A stretch of 5,255 nucleotides of DNA from JBEKVE01 sp049514335 (GTDB lineage: Bacteria; Actinomycetota; Acidimicrobiia; Acidimicrobiales; UBA8190): contig JBEKVE010000254.1 in the NCBI GenBank assembly GCA_049514335.1, forward strand, positions 1 through 5,255. The letters run 5' to 3'. Position 1 is the first letter of the stretch, and each line of letters starts with the position of its first letter. This document shows positions 5,045 through 5,255 of the stretch, piece by piece. Position numbers and translations under genes: made by a program. The notes under the pieces were generated by a model. The model worked only from the letters and a program-made list of their open reading frames with translations, had not been told where the DNA came from and did not search any database.

Positions 5045-5255
5045 GCCCGCCGCGCGCCCGTCGCACGCCGCCGCCGCCCGGTCGCCGAGGGGGACGTCCG
5101 AGCCGGCCCGGCGCCGACCCGGGCCGCGGCGGTGGGACGCGCGGCACATCCGGGACGCGCGGCACATCCGGGACGCGCGGCACATCCGGGACGCGCGGCA
5201 CATCCGGGACGCGCGGCACATCCGGGACGCGCGGCACATCCGGGACGCGCGGCAC
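5041..5255 (+). CDS. Start of an unidentified protein with basic Pro/Gly-rich N-terminus and GTRGTS repeats (3' end outside window)
   Basis: A GTG overlapping the ispF stop by four bases opens a frame that continues to the right edge (71 complete codons). A weak AGG lies six bases before the GTG. The first 31 residues are rich in Pro, Arg and Gly (VSPPRARRTPPPPGRRGG...), followed by the hexapeptide GTRGTS repeated six full times and cut by the edge. No catalytic motif is visible. In actinobacteria ispF is often followed by cysS and then rlmB. CysS starts with conserved sequence and does not fit, whereas RlmB/TrmH-type 23S rRNA methyltransferases often carry a basic disordered N-terminal extension, so rlmB is the best guess but not shown. 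Caution: all three + frames are open through the repeat, and third-position GC does not single out this frame. The GTGA overlap is the main support. Confidence 0.5.
   Translation, partial: MSPPRARRTPPPPGRRGGRPSRPGADPGRGGGTRGTSGTRGTSGTRGTSGTRGTSGTRGTSGTRGTSGTRG
5134..5255 (+). repeat. Perfect 18-bp tandem repeat (minisatellite), at least 6.8 copies
   Basis: The unit GGGACGCGCGGCACATCC starts at 5134, 5152, 5170, 5188, 5206 and 5224. A 14-base partial copy at 5242-5255 is cut by the window edge. All copies are identical. The period is divisible by three and the unit has no stop codon in any frame. In the GTG frame from 5041 it encodes GTRGTS. Identity at synonymous positions points to recent expansion by slippage or unequal recombination. 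Confidence 0.97.

Noticed and set aside
3377..5239. Long minus-strand open frame with MCRASR repeats at its start
   Set aside because: It is the reverse complement of carD, ispD, ispF and the 18-bp repeat. The repeat lacks stops in every frame, which opens the shadow frame.
5134..5255. CRISPR array
   Set aside because: The 18-bp units are directly adjacent with no unique spacers, so this is a simple tandem repeat.

Overview
The window is about 70% GC or more, with very short intergenic gaps, GTG start codons and strong third-position GC. Gene content and order (clpC-radA-disA-carD-ispD-ispF) point to a high-GC actinobacterium. The CarD, DisA and ClpC sequences are actinobacterial in type, and an acidimicrobial or other deep-branching lineage is plausible, but the genus cannot be read from the sequence. 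All genes lie on the + strand. I see no mobile element, CRISPR array, tRNA or rRNA.

Layout: 1-566 is the 3' end of clpC (AAA+ unfoldase of the Clp protease). 567-679 holds two GC-rich hairpins, a 14-bp direct repeat and a -10 element set for a leaderless radA transcript. 680-2002 is radA (branch-migration ATPase). 2079-3269 is disA (DNA-integrity-scanning diadenylate cyclase making c-di-AMP), also preceded by a -10 element exactly six bases before its GTG. 3270-3388 holds overlapping G/C hairpins, a TAGAAT -10 and a good Shine-Dalgarno. 3389-3865 is carD (RNA-polymerase-binding regulator). 3915-4553 ispD and 4550-5044 ispF (steps 3 and 5 of the MEP isoprenoid pathway) overlap by GTGA. 5041-end opens a further GTG reading frame, again overlapping by GTGA. 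Its start is basic and Pro/Gly-rich and runs into a perfect 18-bp tandem repeat that leaves the window.

The set combines protein quality control (ClpC), recombination repair and its c-di-AMP signal (RadA, DisA), transcription control (CarD) and isoprenoid precursor supply (IspD, IspF). It resembles the Firmicute clpC-radA-disA-yacL-ispD-ispF order, with carD where yacL would be expected.

No wholly new system is evident. The unusual points are inside known genes: (i) a 36-bp in-frame tandem repeat that inserts about 35 Arg/Glu-rich residues between the DisA cyclase core and its DNA-binding end; (ii) a RadA whose Lon-like domain lacks about 28 residues near the C-terminus and whose KNRFG motif reads KHRFG; (iii) an IspF with the usual active-site Thr cluster replaced; (iv) paired leaderless promoter geometry for radA and disA; (v) the perfect 18-bp coding-phase minisatellite at the right edge.
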